NCBI GenBank assembly: GCA_036365145.1
Contig: JAEOAD010000001.1
Coordinates: 104,409,001-104,473,000, forward strand
Reading direction: 5' to 3'
DNA: 64,000 bases
Source of the DNA: Orientallactaga sibirica
Lineage: Eukaryota; Chordata; Mammalia; Rodentia; Dipodidae
Shown here: in pieces, positions 1 to 9,429 of the stretch
Layout: each line of letters opens with the position of its first letter
Position numbering within the stretch: the stretch's first letter is position 1
Notes under the pieces: model-generated
The model's input: only the letters and a program-made list of their open reading frames with translations
Database searches by the model: none
Told to the model about the DNA's origin: nothing
Made by a program: the position numbers and the translations under genes

Positions 1-82
1 GAGAAAATAATGGGAGGTATCATGAGCAATATATTGTAACCATGTATATAAATTGTCAATACATAAAAATACATTAAATATG

Positions 83-265
83 GGGGCTGGAGAGATGGCT
101 TAGTGATTAAGGCACTTGCCTGTGAACCCTAAGAACCCAGGTTTGATTCCCCAGAACCCACATAAGCCAGATGCACAAGTTGACACATGCATCTGGAATT
201 CATTTGCAGTGGCTGGAAGCCCTGGCATGCCCATCACTCCCTCTTTCTCATAAATAAAAGTTTAA
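83..265 (+). mobile_element. DIP SINE (B2 superfamily)
   Basis: Full-length element: tRNA-like head at 83, DIP body with the CATCTGGAATTCATTTGCAG box, CT-rich segment and AATAAAAG tail. It is followed without spacer by a second copy in the same orientation. Confidence 0.9.
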
Positions 266-505
266 GGGCTGGAAAGATAGCTTAGCAGTTAAGGCTTTTG
301 CCTGTCAAGTCATAGAACCCATGTTCAACTCCTCAGAACCCATGTAAGCCAGATGCACAAGGGGGTGCATGCATCTGGAGTTCGTTTGCAGTGGCTGGAG
401 GCCCCGGCACTCCCATTCTCTCTCTCCCGCTTTCTCTTTCTCTCTACTTGCCTATTTTTCTATCTGTCTCTTAAATAAACAACTAAAATAAAATATTTTT
501 TTTTA
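266..505 (+). mobile_element. DIP SINE, second of a head-to-tail pair
   Basis: Head GGGCTGGAAAGATAG starts directly after the tail of the preceding DIP. The body ends in a CT-rich run and an A-rich tail, which suggests insertion into the neighbour's A-tail. Confidence 0.88.
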
Positions 506-524
506 AATAACTGAAATAGACCTA

Positions 525-735
525 AAGTGAACCCAACATGGCTCAGGGAAATTCACGGAAGAGGGGGCGGAAAGATTGTTAGAGCCATAAGTTGGGTCAA
601 TATGCACAGAGATATTGCCTCTTCCCCACAACTGATGGCTGCCCCCATAATGCAAGACCCACAATCCCCATGGGGAGAGGACAGGGAGAAGGCTAATGAT
701 GGTACCATCATGGCTGAATACACACTATATACATA
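525..735 (+). mobile_element. L1 3' untranslated region fragment
   Basis: The segment GAAGAGGGGGCGGAAAGATTG followed by an AGAGCCA motif matches the rodent L1 3' UTR as I remember it. A related fragment lies at 30060-30425. The 69-codon open frame here is a by-product. Confidence 0.6.
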
Positions 736-740
736 ACTAG

Positions 741-741
<1 letters not shown>

Positions 742-771
<30 letters not shown>

Positions 772-773
772 AA
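742..773 (+). repeat. (AAAT)n microsatellite
   Basis: About eight AAAT units, probably the expanded tail of the L1 fragment upstream. Confidence 0.9.
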
Positions 774-809
774 GTTTAACAATTAAAAATATATATAAAT
801 AAAAATCTT

Positions 810-923
810 CTGGGCATGGTGGTGCATGCCTTTAATCCCAGCACTCAGGAGTCAGAGGTAGGAGGATCCCAGAGAGTTCAAGGCCACCCTGAGTGCTGGA
901 ATTAAAGGCGTGTGCCACTATGC

Positions 924-928
<5 letters not shown>
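810..928. mobile_element. Fold-back B1 chimera
   Basis: 810-849 is a sense B1 head (GGGCATGGTGGTGCATGCC). 888-928 is the same head inverted (GGCGTGTGCCACTATGCC). The two arms of about 40 nt flank a loop of about 38 nt made of further sense B1 sequence. Confidence 0.8.
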
Positions 929-956
<28 letters not shown>

Positions 957-1096
957 GAGGCAGGTCTCACTCTAGCCCAGGCGGACCTGGAATTAACTCT
1001 GTAGCCCCAGGATGGCCTCAAATTCTCAGTGATCCTGCTACCTTAACTTCCTGAGTGTTGGATTAAAGGCATCTGCCACCACCACACCCAGCTCAA
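929..1096 (-). mobile_element. B1 SINE, antisense
   Basis: T-run followed by an antisense B1 body from GAGGCAGGTCTCACTCTAG to CCACACCCAGCTC. Confidence 0.9.
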
Positions 1097-1147
1097 TTCA
1101 CGTCTCCTACCCCCCTAACTGTTTTCGTTCATTTGTTTGTTGTTTTG

Positions 1148-1297
1148 TTTTGTTTGTTTTTTCAAGGCAGTGTTTTGCTCTAGCTGAGGCTGACCTGGAA
1201 TTCACTATGTCATCTCAGGCTGGTCTGGTACTCACAGCAGTCCTCCTACCTCTGCCTCCCATGTGCCAGGATTAAAGACATGTGCCACCATGGCTTC
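1148..1297 (-). mobile_element. B1 SINE, antisense, diverged
   Basis: Diverged antisense B1 beginning TTCAAGGCAGTGTTTTGC and ending CCACCATGGCTTC. It is older-looking than its neighbour. Confidence 0.85.
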
Positions 1298-2349
1298 AAT
1301 TCACACATAATGAAGCTCAAATCTCACTTTCTCATGAAGATCTATCCACTTTTCAGACTAAGTTGAGCCTTTTTCATGTGCTTCTTTCACATGGGGTATA
1401 TCACAATGATAATTCAGTACTTATGTTTTGATCTCTTCCTCTCCCTCTTAAATGTCATTCTTGACTTTTCCCATCTCCTTTCCCTACATTCCCAGCATGG
1501 AATGCCTCATATGAAGCACATACTCAATATCTTGTTGTCAAATTTCTAAATGCAAGACACGATCAACTATGTAATGAAGGAGAGTATAAATGGCTCTTAC
1601 CTTTGTCAGCCTGCTCAGAGAAGGAAGGCTTTAGAAATTACAGGGATTACAGGAGAGACACAAAACTCATTGAGAATAGGGATCAGGATTTCATGGGGCT
1701 TGGGCAGTCATGTATCCCATCTTGACATAAAGGCAGGAAGCAGATTTCTCATTCATCCCCTATCTGTAGTAGTATTCCGAGTCAGAGTTGAGGCAACAGT
1801 TTAGGTGCAAGAGAGAAAAAGGGCCTAGATGCCCAGTGGTGGCCAGCCACACGAGGTAGGGGAGTGTCACCATCGAAGAGAATTTCACCACAGTCCAGAA
1901 TAAGGCAAAGCTGAAGCTCGGAGGCAGGTAAATACATACATGCCGATCTCAAAGGAAGGCCCTTTCAAATCCATTACAGGGAAACCAGAAATGGCCAGAG
2001 ACAGCCTTATCTATCTTTCCTCTCTGGGAGCCAGTCTTTGTCAAAAAGGAAAGAATTTTCATGAACAAGAGGAACAAAATTATTTTTCACGTTTTTTTTT
2101 TTCCTTTTCTAATGAGTTCATAGTAAATGAGGACGGCACTCATTACGTCTGATTGGGGAGGAAGAACAATCAAAACTCAAACTAAGACTCACTTTTAGAA
2201 GGTTTCTCAAAAGCTCGAAGATTTTCTCTTAGAAAATGTAGTCATTTGGGTATTGTAAACACACTTGATGTAGCTGTCTTTGGCTTTTAACTTACAAATT
2301 TCCCAAAAGAAATGGCTTTAAGTAAAGGATCAGTCATCAACCTAGTTTC

Positions 2350-2352
<3 letters not shown>
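1298..2352. other. Unique sequence, no gene recognised
   Basis: No repeat family, splice-framed exon or RNA gene is recognised. Short open frames (1550-1804, 1940-2152 on plus) have no recognisable motif. Confidence 0.5.
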
Positions 2353-2383
<31 letters not shown>

Positions 2384-2526
2384 GTTTTTCAAGGTAGGGT
2401 TTCACTCCAGCTCAGGCTGACCTGGGATTCACTATGTAGTCTCAGGGTGGCCTCAAACTCAAGACGATCCTCCTACCTCTACCTCCCGAGTGCTGGGATT
2501 AAAGGCGGGCACCACCACGCCCAGCT
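2353..2526 (-). mobile_element. B1 SINE, antisense
   Basis: T-run of about 30 followed by a complete antisense B1 ending CCACCACGCCCAGC. Confidence 0.93.
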
Positions 2527-2604
2527 CAGTTTCCAATTATTTAAATTACCTGACTTTTTTTTTAATGCCTGAATATTAAGTCAAATCACAACTAACTGTG
2601 GTCT

Positions 2605-2836
2605 TTTTTTTTTTTTTAATTTTGAGAGAGAGAGAGAGAGAAAATGGATGTGCCCCTGGCCTCTCAGCCACTGTGAATGAACTCCAGGTGTGCAGGCGCC
2701 CCCTTGTGAGCATGTGCGCCATTGTGCGCTAGGGTCACTTTTGCATCTGGCTAAACGTGGGTCCCAGAGATTCAAATGGGCGTTCTTGAGGCTTCGCAGG
2801 CAGGCACCTTAACCGCTCAGCCATCTCTCCAGCCCT
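2605..2836 (-). mobile_element. DIP SINE, long subfamily, antisense
   Basis: (GA)n followed by the long-form body with TCTCAGCCACTGTGAATGAA, a CCCCCTTGTGAGCATGTGCG segment and TGGCTAAACGTGGG, ending CCATCTCTCCAGCCC. It has about 30 nt more central sequence than the common DIP. Confidence 0.88.
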
Positions 2837-3559
2837 GAGTGTGGTCTTAATTAAATCTATTCTAGCTGTCAGTCATCCTCATGCTACTAAATGATCTCCA
2901 GCTTGGAAGCAAGATATTGGGGAGCAGGTTTTCCATTCTCCGAGGTAGCAGGGTGCAGTTCCTTCTCAGCTCCTCTTGTTACAGGACCCGGTGGATCATG
3001 GTGGCAACTTGTTCCTGGGGTGAGTGATCCCTCCATCTTATTGCTCATTCAGATCTGCTTATGAGAAGGCAGATCACCCCCTCTCTTAACAATCACAGCA
3101 CGGTTACTGCCACAGGCTCTCTTTCTGCTCCTGCATCCCTTCTTCCTCTCCATCGACCACTGGATATATACAAATCACACACAAGAATTGTAGAAGCCCT
3201 AGTAACCGCTTGAGGCCATGGAAGGGCTAAATAAATGTTACTGCCTGTAACGCTGGCTTTTCTCCAGGATATTCGTTAAGTGGTGTCCTTAGGGTAGTCC
3301 GTATCAGTGCCTAGGTCACTTGCTCATTAACTGGTGAATAAATATAATCAAGACAAAGAGTGAATGGTATCTGAAGCCTCATCAATTGATTAAATCCTGC
3401 TATGAATGAAATTTTAACCTTGCAGAGATAAGCTTTCCTTGACTTTCAGCTCTGTGGAGCTGTGACGTGCCTGTGTACACAGGGTAATTTTTAGTAGTGA
3501 TAATAGTAACAAAAATGAAACTACCTAGTTGGCTAGTTAACCCCCCACCCCTTTTTCTT
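2837..3559. other. Unique sequence, no gene recognised
   Basis: Mixed-composition single-copy sequence. I see no exon, RNA gene or named repeat. Confidence 0.5.
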
Positions 3560-3708
3560 TTTGGTTTTTCAAGGTAGGGTCTCACTCTAGCTCAGGCTGA
3601 CCTGGAAATTACTATGTAGTCTCAGGGTGGCCTTGAACTCATGGCCATCCTCCTACCTCTGCCTCCCAACTTCTGGGATTAAAGGCGTGCGCCACCACAC
3701 CTGGCTAC
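3560..3708 (-). mobile_element. B1 SINE, antisense
   Basis: TTTTTGGTTTTTCAAGGTAG through GCGCCACCACACCTGGCT. Confidence 0.92.
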
Positions 3709-4082
3709 CCCCTCCCCCTTTTTTGAGCCACAATGACTCTTAGACAAATTGCAATTAAGTAGCACTGTCAAGTGGCTGACCTCAACATATGACCTGGTAA
3801 ACCAGAGGGGGCACATATACACATATGTATCCTGTTATTAAGTAAGCATCTACTTCAGGATTACAACATGGCTTCTGTTCAGATGTGTCCAAAGTTATAA
3901 TTATTCTGAACCTATAATTATAGCTAGACCAACTATATTATCCACACTTGTGAAGGAATGTTGTATGTAAATTCAATTTGTGGTTTTTATCTCTCTCTCT
4001 CTCTGCTTCATTTCCCTCAACTGTAAAATGTAATAATAATAATAATAGTATCGACTTTAGAGTGTAACAAAGAATGAGAGTG
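3709..4082. other. AT-rich unique sequence
   Basis: AT-rich sequence with a short (CT)n run near 3991 and (AAT)n at about 4031-4047. No gene is seen. Confidence 0.5.
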
Positions 4083-4182
4083 AACTAGTGCCATGCTTGT
4101 AATCCCAGTGCTCAAGCAGCTAGATCTGGTGGATTGCTGTGAGTTTGAGGCCAGCCTGGCTACATAACAAGACTTTGTTTCA
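4083..4182 (+). mobile_element. Old B1-like SINE fragment
   Basis: GCCATGCTTGTAATCCCAG through GGCCAGCCTGGCTACATAAC. It is more diverged than the jerboa-type B1s. Confidence 0.75.
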
Positions 4183-4183
4183 G

Positions 4184-4327
4184 GGATGGAGAGATGGCTT
4201 AGTGGTTAAGATGCTTGCCTATGAAGCCTAGGGTCCAGGTTTGATTCCCCAGTACCCACATGAGCCAGATACACAAAGTAGTGCATGTGTCTGGAGTTCA
4301 TTTGCAGTGGCTAGAGGCCCTGGAACA

Positions 4328-4365
<38 letters not shown>

Positions 4366-4385
4366 TAAATAATAAATAAATAACC
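4184..4385 (+). mobile_element. DIP SINE
   Basis: GGGATGGAGAGATGGCTTAG head, DIP body, (CT)n at about 4332-4360 and (AATA)n tail. Confidence 0.9.
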
Positions 4386-4703
4386 TTGTATCAAAAGAGA
4401 AAAAGAGACAGAGAGTATAAAATATAAGTCATTGAGACAGTTCCTGGTATACAGCAGATACCACTTGGGTACCTGTTAGAGGACTACAAATTTGAAGCAG
4501 GTATCAGTCACATTTGTTTCCATGAATCATAGTGGATAAAGGGGGAGTTTTGGAACCACAGCTTCCCCAGATTCAAGCCCAGCACATTCTCCCTCCTCAT
4601 TCATCAACTTGGAGTTTTTCTTTGGTAACAAGACCATTGACACAGTCAGTGATGCCTGTGAAGCAGTCATTCCTAACTGCTGACATAAGTAAAGAATCAG
4701 ATG
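4386..4703. other. Unique sequence
   Basis: Single-copy sequence between two SINEs. Overlapping short open frames on both strands show no protein-family motif. Confidence 0.5.
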
Positions 4704-4877
4704 AGCTGGGTATGGAAGCACATATCTTTAATCCCAGCACTTGGGAGGCAGAGGTAGAAGGATCACTGTGAGTTCAAGGCCACCCTGGACTGGACTACAT
4801 AGTGAATTCTAGGTCAGCCTGAGTTGGAGTGAGACACACCTCGAAAGAGCAAAAAAAAAAAAAAAAAAAAAAAAAAA
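4704..4877 (+). mobile_element. B1 SINE
   Basis: GAGCTGGGTATGGAAGCAC head, CCAGCACTTGGGAGGCAGAG, and a poly(A) tail of about 28 nt. Confidence 0.9.
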
Positions 4878-5062
4878 TCAGATGGATGGAATCCCATACT
4901 TTCCACCAGGAAAACTAAATATGTAAAAGTTTGCATTCCTGTTTAGCCAGCACATAATCGCCTCCAAGGTGATTAATGGACTTTAGATTTAAGAATTTGT
5001 GTTTGTAGTATGGCTAACGTGGAAAACAGTATGGTAGTTCCTCAAAAAAATTAAAAATAGAG

Positions 5063-5180
5063 CTGCGTGTTGTGGTGTACGCTTGTAATCCCAGTATGAA
5101 TGCTATTAGTTCAATGCCTGCCTGGGACTACAGAGAGAATTCCAGGACAGCCTGGGCTAGAGTTAGACCTACCTCAAAAT
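5063..5180 (+). mobile_element. B1 SINE, diverged
   Basis: GCTGCGTGTTGTGGTGTACG through CAGCCTGGGCTAGAGTTAG, then an A/CAA-rich tail. Confidence 0.8.
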
Positions 5181-5204
5181 ACAACAGCAACAACAAAATA
5201 GAAT

Positions 5205-5261
5205 CATCTATTCCCTCTATCTCTAATTCTCTCTCTTTCTCTCCATCTCTGTCTGTCTGTG

Positions 5262-5294
<33 letters not shown>

Positions 5295-5312
5295 TTCTCT
5301 CTGTCTGTCTTG
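5205..5312 (+). repeat. CT-rich and (TCTG)n microsatellite
   Basis: Mixed TCTC/TCTG/TGTC repeats. The open frames across it on both strands are simple-repeat artefacts. Confidence 0.9.
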
Positions 5313-5336
5313 GTCTCTAAAAAAATGAAAATAAAG

Positions 5337-5573
5337 AGCTGGAGAGATGGCTTAGTGCCTGCGAAGCCTAAGGACCCATGTTCGACTCTCCAGATCCCAC
5401 ATAAGCCAGATGTACAAAAGTGAGGCAAGCGCAAGTTTATACATGCCCACTAGGTGGCGCAAGTGTCTGGAGTTAGATTGTAAGTGGCTGAGGCCCTGGC
5501 ATACCAATTTTCTTTCTTTCTCTAATTCTTTTTCTCTTTCTGTCTGTCTCTCACTAAAAAAAAATAAAAACAG
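5337..5573 (+). mobile_element. DIP SINE, first of a tandem pair
   Basis: GAGCTGGAGAGATGGCTTAG head, diverged body that includes CCACTAGGTGGCGCAAGTG, CT-rich run and A-rich tail. Confidence 0.85.
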
Positions 5574-5849
5574 GGGCTGGAGAGATGGCTTAGTGGTTAA
5601 GTGCTTGCCTATGAAGCCTAAGGACTCCAGTTTGAGGCTCGATTCCCCAGTACCCATGTAAGCCAGATGCACAAGGGGACACATGCATCTAGAGTTCATT
5701 TGCAGTGGCTGAAGGCCCAGGCATGCCCATTCTCTCTCTCCCCCTGCCTATTTCTGTATCTCTCTCTCAAATAAACAAAAAAAGTCAAATAAAGAAAAAC
5801 TAAAAACTAAATAAATAAATAAAAATAAATAAATAAAAATCAAATTATC
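5574..5849 (+). mobile_element. DIP SINE, second of a tandem pair, with (AAAT)n tail
   Basis: Head GGGGCTGGAGAGATGG abuts the A-tail of the preceding DIP. The tail extends into AAAT repeats to about 5849. Confidence 0.88.
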
Positions 5850-6605
5850 TTCTGGTTGTGTGTTCAAAGGAAATGAAATTAGTGTGTTGTAGAGACATCT
5901 GCACTCCCATGTCTGCTGAAACATATTCACAATAGTCACCCCAGTGTCTGTTTGATGGATGAATGCGTATATACATAATGGAACGCTATTCAGCCTCAAA
6001 AGAAGAAATCCTGAAAGGATAAACAGCCTGCTTTCTTCATTACATATCATTGTATTCTAATATACATGTTATTATGAGATCACTATTATTATTCAGTCAT
6101 ATGTGTGCAGAAATATTCAGACACATATCTTAAAAGTCACAAAAAGTGAAATCCTGTCATTTGCACAACATAGATGAACTTGGAGACAATTCTGCTAAGT
6201 GAAAAACAAGGTTATACAAACCTCACTGGGGTGTGGAATCGGAACTAGTTAAATCTTAGAAGTGGAGGGTAGATGGAGGTTCCCGGGGGCTTGCTGTCCT
6301 CCTGCGGGTTTCAAAGAAATCCTAATTTGGTAGAAGCATCTGGGGAGGAAAACTGTGTTCTGAGCAATAAAGGCCTTGAAAAAAAACAGAAGAAGAAATC
6401 CTATCATTTGTAAAGACATTGGTGAGCAGAGTATATTTTACTAAGTGAAATGGGCCAGGACCCCCAAACTGAATACTGCATGATCTCACTTTTATATTGA
6501 ATCTAAAGATGTTGAGCTCATAGCTGCACTGGGGGAAGAGGCAAGCACCTGGAAGAGGTTGTCAAAGGATATGCATTTCAGTTAGGCATAAAAAGTAATT
6601 TGGGG

Positions 6606-6795
6606 GGCTGGAGGGGTGGCTCAGTGATTAAAGGCATTTTCTTGCAAAGCCTGATGACCTGGCTTCAATTCCCCAGATGCACAAAGTGATGCATGCATCT
6701 GGAGTTCATTTGCAGTGGCAAGAGACCCTGGCATTTCCATTTATTTTTTTCTCTCTCTCTCTTTGCAAATAAATAAAAATATTCTTTTTGAAAGT
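6606..6795 (+). mobile_element. DIP SINE with internal deletion
   Basis: GGCTGGAGGGGTGGCTCAG head. The usual GACCCACATAAGCC stretch before AGATGCACAAAG is missing. Confidence 0.85.
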
Positions 6796-6844
6796 GAGTT
6801 TTGTATATTATATTATATATTATAGTGTATATTAAGGTGACGAT

Positions 6845-6927
6845 AATTAAGACCAGCACCCAGAAGGTAGAGGCAAGAAGATTAGGAGTCCAAGACCAGT
6901 CTTGGCGACATAAAAAACTTAAGGCTA
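6845..6927 (+). mobile_element. B1/B4-like fragment
   Basis: GACCAGCACCCAGAAGGTAG through CAAGACCAGTCTTGGCGAC resembles the central part of an old B1/B4 SINE. Confidence 0.5.
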
Positions 6928-7073
6928 GGGCTAGAGAGATGGCTTAGCAGTTAAGGCACTTGCCTGCAAAGCCAAAGGACCCAGGTTCGATTCCCCAGGA
7001 CCCATGTAAGCCAGATGCACAAGGTGGTGCATGCATCTGGAGTTCATTTGCAGTACCTAGAAGCCCTGGTATG

Positions 7074-7104
<31 letters not shown>

Positions 7105-7160
7105 CTTCTCTCTCTCTCTCTCTCTCTCTCAAATAATAAATAAAAATAAAATAGAAAAAA
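6928..7160 (+). mobile_element. DIP SINE with (CT)n tail
   Basis: GGGCTAGAGAGATGGCTTAG head, DIP body, long (CT)n at about 7077-7130 and an A-rich tail. Confidence 0.9.
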
Positions 7161-7164
7161 ATTC

Positions 7165-7240
7165 TAAAAAAATTTGAGGCTAGCTTGGGCCAGGATGCTC
7201 AGTCTCAAAAACACAAAGTAAATAAATAAATAAATATAAA
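7165..7240 (+). mobile_element. B1/B4 3' fragment and A-rich tail
   Basis: TTTGAGGCTAGCTTGGGCC followed by CTCAGTCTCAAAAACAC and AAAT repeats. Confidence 0.5.
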
Positions 7241-7297
7241 TTAAGTATGTGAGGCAAAGGCATGTTATCTTGAAATGCATGGTTGCATGCAACTTCT

Positions 7298-7382
7298 GGT
7301 GCGTGCGTGCGTGTGTGCGTGTGTGTGTGTGCATGCCTCGCACGCACACATGCGTTGTTGTTGTTGTTGTTGTTGTTGTTAT
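7298..7382 (+). repeat. (GT)n and (GTT)n microsatellites
   Basis: GTGCGTGC/GTGTGT repeats to about 7333, then about nine GTT units at 7353-7381. Open frames across them are artefacts. Confidence 0.9.
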
Positions 7383-7462
7383 TAAGGACTGAATCCAGGG
7401 CCTTGTACATGCCAGGCAAGTGCTTTGTCACCAAACTACATTCCCCAGCCCTCCTCCTGCTA
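7383..7462 (-). mobile_element. ID/B4-type SINE, antisense
   Basis: GGACTGAATCCAGGGCCTTG through ACTACATTCCCCAGCC is the reverse of the tRNA-Ala-like ID head. Confidence 0.85.
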
Positions 7463-7802
7463 TGTGATTTGACTCTGGACTTGTGCAGGTTAATCAGCAA
7501 ATCATTTTTAACAGTAATAAGAGGGTGAAAATTTAATCCAAGCATGATTTTTAGGGCTTAGGGGAAAGAATTAGGGTTACATAAGGCAATTAGAAAGGTA
7601 GCCCCCCTCCCCCATGACTGGATCCTGGCAGCTTTATGAAAAGAGGGAAAGGGCCAGAGATACATGTGTATGGGTTCCTTGTCTCTTGCTGCGTGACACA
7701 CTCAGGACTCTTAGCAAGAAGCTCATAATCACATGCGGCTTCTAGATCTTGTACTTCCAGAACTGTTCACAGTTTTTTTTGGGGGGGGAGGAGGGGGGTT
7801 AA
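7463..7802. other. Unique sequence
   Basis: Nothing recognised, apart from a G-rich run near 7779-7797. Confidence 0.5.
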
Positions 7803-7972
7803 TTTATTTTTTTTTTTTTTTTTTTTTTTTTGCCAGGTAAGGTTTCACTCTAGCTCAGGCTGACCTGGAATTCACTATGTAATCTCAGGGTGGCCTCAAA
7901 CACGCAGCAATCCTCCTACCTCTGCCTCCCAAGTGCTGGGATTAAAAGCGTATGCCACTATGCCCGGCTTTA
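7803..7972 (-). mobile_element. B1 SINE, antisense
   Basis: T-run of about 28, then GGTAAGGTTTCACTCTAGC through CCACTATGCCCGGC. Confidence 0.92.
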
Positions 7973-7979
7973 AAATTTT

Positions 7980-8580
7980 TATCTTTTATTTTATTTATTT
8001 GAGAGAGAGACAGACAGACAGATAGAATCGGAACACCAGGGCCTCAGCTACTGCAAACTCCAGATGCATGTGCCACCTTGTGCATCTATCTGACTTACAT
8101 GGGTCCTGGGGAATAGAACCTGGGTCCTTTGGCTTCTCAGGCAAACACCTTAACCACTAAGCCATCTGTAGCCAACAGCTTCAGGTTCGCTGAGATGAAC
8201 TTCCAGACCAGGCACAGTTATGGAGGAAGGGATATTTATTGAAGCTTACAGATCCAGGGGAAGTTCCATAAAGGCAGGAGAAGTGGCCTGCCTTCACAGG
8301 GCCAAGCAGAGAGAGCAAAAGCCCCCAGCCACACAGCACACAGAGCAAAAAAAAAAAAAAACTACAGCCAAAAAGTCACACAGCACACTTACAGGAACTC
8401 CTGCTAGGCACACTTTGCATATCTTTACAATGGAACCTCAAACTCACCATTAACATCTTAAGACCAGCCCCCAATGACATTGCCTCTAGGAAGGTGATTG
8501 TAGATGCAAACTATAAAGTAATAAAACATTGAATATATTGTGGGCCATATATTCAAATTACCACACCATCCCTCTGGCCC
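7980..8580 (-). mobile_element. DIP SINE split by an LTR
   Basis: Antisense DIP from TTATTTTATTTATTTGAGAG to AAGCCATC at 8166. It resumes after the LTR with CCATCCCTCTGGCCC at 8566, equivalent to the usual CCATCTCTCCAGCCC end. Confidence 0.85.
8167..8565 (-). mobile_element. Solo LTR (ERVL/MaLR-type), nested in a DIP
   Basis: Starts TG (8167), ends CA (8565) and is flanked by perfect 5-bp direct repeats CCATC (8162-8166 and 8566-8570). A 5-bp TSD is typical of ERVL/MaLR elements. AATAAATATCC on the minus strand (8228-8238) may be the polyadenylation signal, which sets the orientation. No internal retroviral sequence remains. The family was not identified by name. Confidence 0.78.
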
Positions 8581-8745
8581 TGAACTTTTCTTCATAATGT
8601 TAGTCTGCCACAAACATTTTGTTATAGTGACAAAAGGCTGATAAATACATACTTCAACAAAGGGTTGGTTTTGAGGTTGATGAAGATGATGGAGGAGGAA
8701 AAGAGGAGAAAAAGGGAAAAAAAATCCCAAGTCACCAGTGGTAGG

Positions 8746-9424
8746 GTTAGGGTTTAAATATGAAAAGTCCCCTTGTGTGTTTAAACACTTGGTTCCCAAC
8801 AGGTTGTCCTGTTTGGGATGGTTCTGGAATCTCAGAGACTGCAGGCTTAACTGGAGAAGATAGGTCACTAACAGTGGGCCTTGAAGATTATCGCCCAGCC
8901 TCCTGCTAACTGTTGAGCTGAGATCTGGCTTCCTGAGCCAGCGCAGCAGCCACGCTTTCCAGACGGCCAGGATGGACAGTGTCCTGAGACATTGTGGGTC
9001 AAAATCCGCCCACCCCCACCCCGCTTCCCTTAAGTTGCTTCTGTCATGGCAACAAGAAAAGTAGCTACACTAAAGCATCTCTATCACATCCTCCAAGGCT
9101 CAGGGTCCATTGTGGAAAGAACGTAAGAGCCGAAGGAAGGGTACAACTCCTTACAATGCAACAATCCAGACAGAAATTGGCCTCAATATCCATGACCTCT
9201 CAGTGCCTCGCAATACATACACAAGACCCTCATAATAGGAGAAAAAGATGATGACATCAATTTAAAAGAGACACTAATGGAGAGAGGGAGGGGTGTGATG
9301 GAGAGTGGAGTTGTGAAGGGGAAACGGGGGAGGGGAGGGAAATATGATTTATTTTCTGTAACTATAGAAGTTGTCAATAAAAAATAGAAATTTAAAAAAA
9401 GAAAAAAGAAAAGTAACTAATACA
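8746..9424 (+). mobile_element. MaLR-type LTR with nested L1
   Basis: GTGTTTAAACACTTGGTTCCC, CACTAACAGTGGGCCTTGA, CCTTAAGTTGCTTCTGTCA and the 3' end AGTAACTAATACA follow the order of a rodent MaLR-like LTR as I remember it. Flanks carry perfect 5-bp repeats GTAGG (8741-8745 and 9425-9429). The first T of the expected TG terminus is missing. The LTR is split at 9067 by a truncated L1. Confidence 0.75.
9068..9405 (+). mobile_element. 5'-truncated L1 3' end, nested in LTR
   Basis: GAGAGGGAGGGGTGTGATGG, a GGGGAAACGGGGGAGGGGAG run and GTCAATAAAAAATAG with an A-rich tail match the rodent L1 3' UTR style. It is bounded by AAGAAAAGTAGCTA (9054-9067) and AAGAAAAGTAACTA (9406-9419), a 14-bp TSD with one mismatch. 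Confidence 0.82.
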
Positions 9425-9429
9425 GTAGG

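Larger units (their letters stand above)
4985..6605 (+). mobile_element. Old L1 3' region, interrupted by later SINEs
   Basis: 4985-5062 (GTGGAAAACAGTATGGTAG, then CTCAAAAAAATTAAAAATAG) and 5850-6605 (CACAATAGTCACC, ATGGAACGCTATTCAGCC, AAATCCTGTCATTTGC) match, in order, the end of ORF2 and the 3' UTR of mammalian L1. A B1, a CT/TCTG microsatellite and two DIPs sit between the pieces. The 3' motif ATCCT[GA]TCATTTG occurs twice (near 6152 and 6400), so two L1 ends or a partial duplication are present. Confidence 0.7.
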
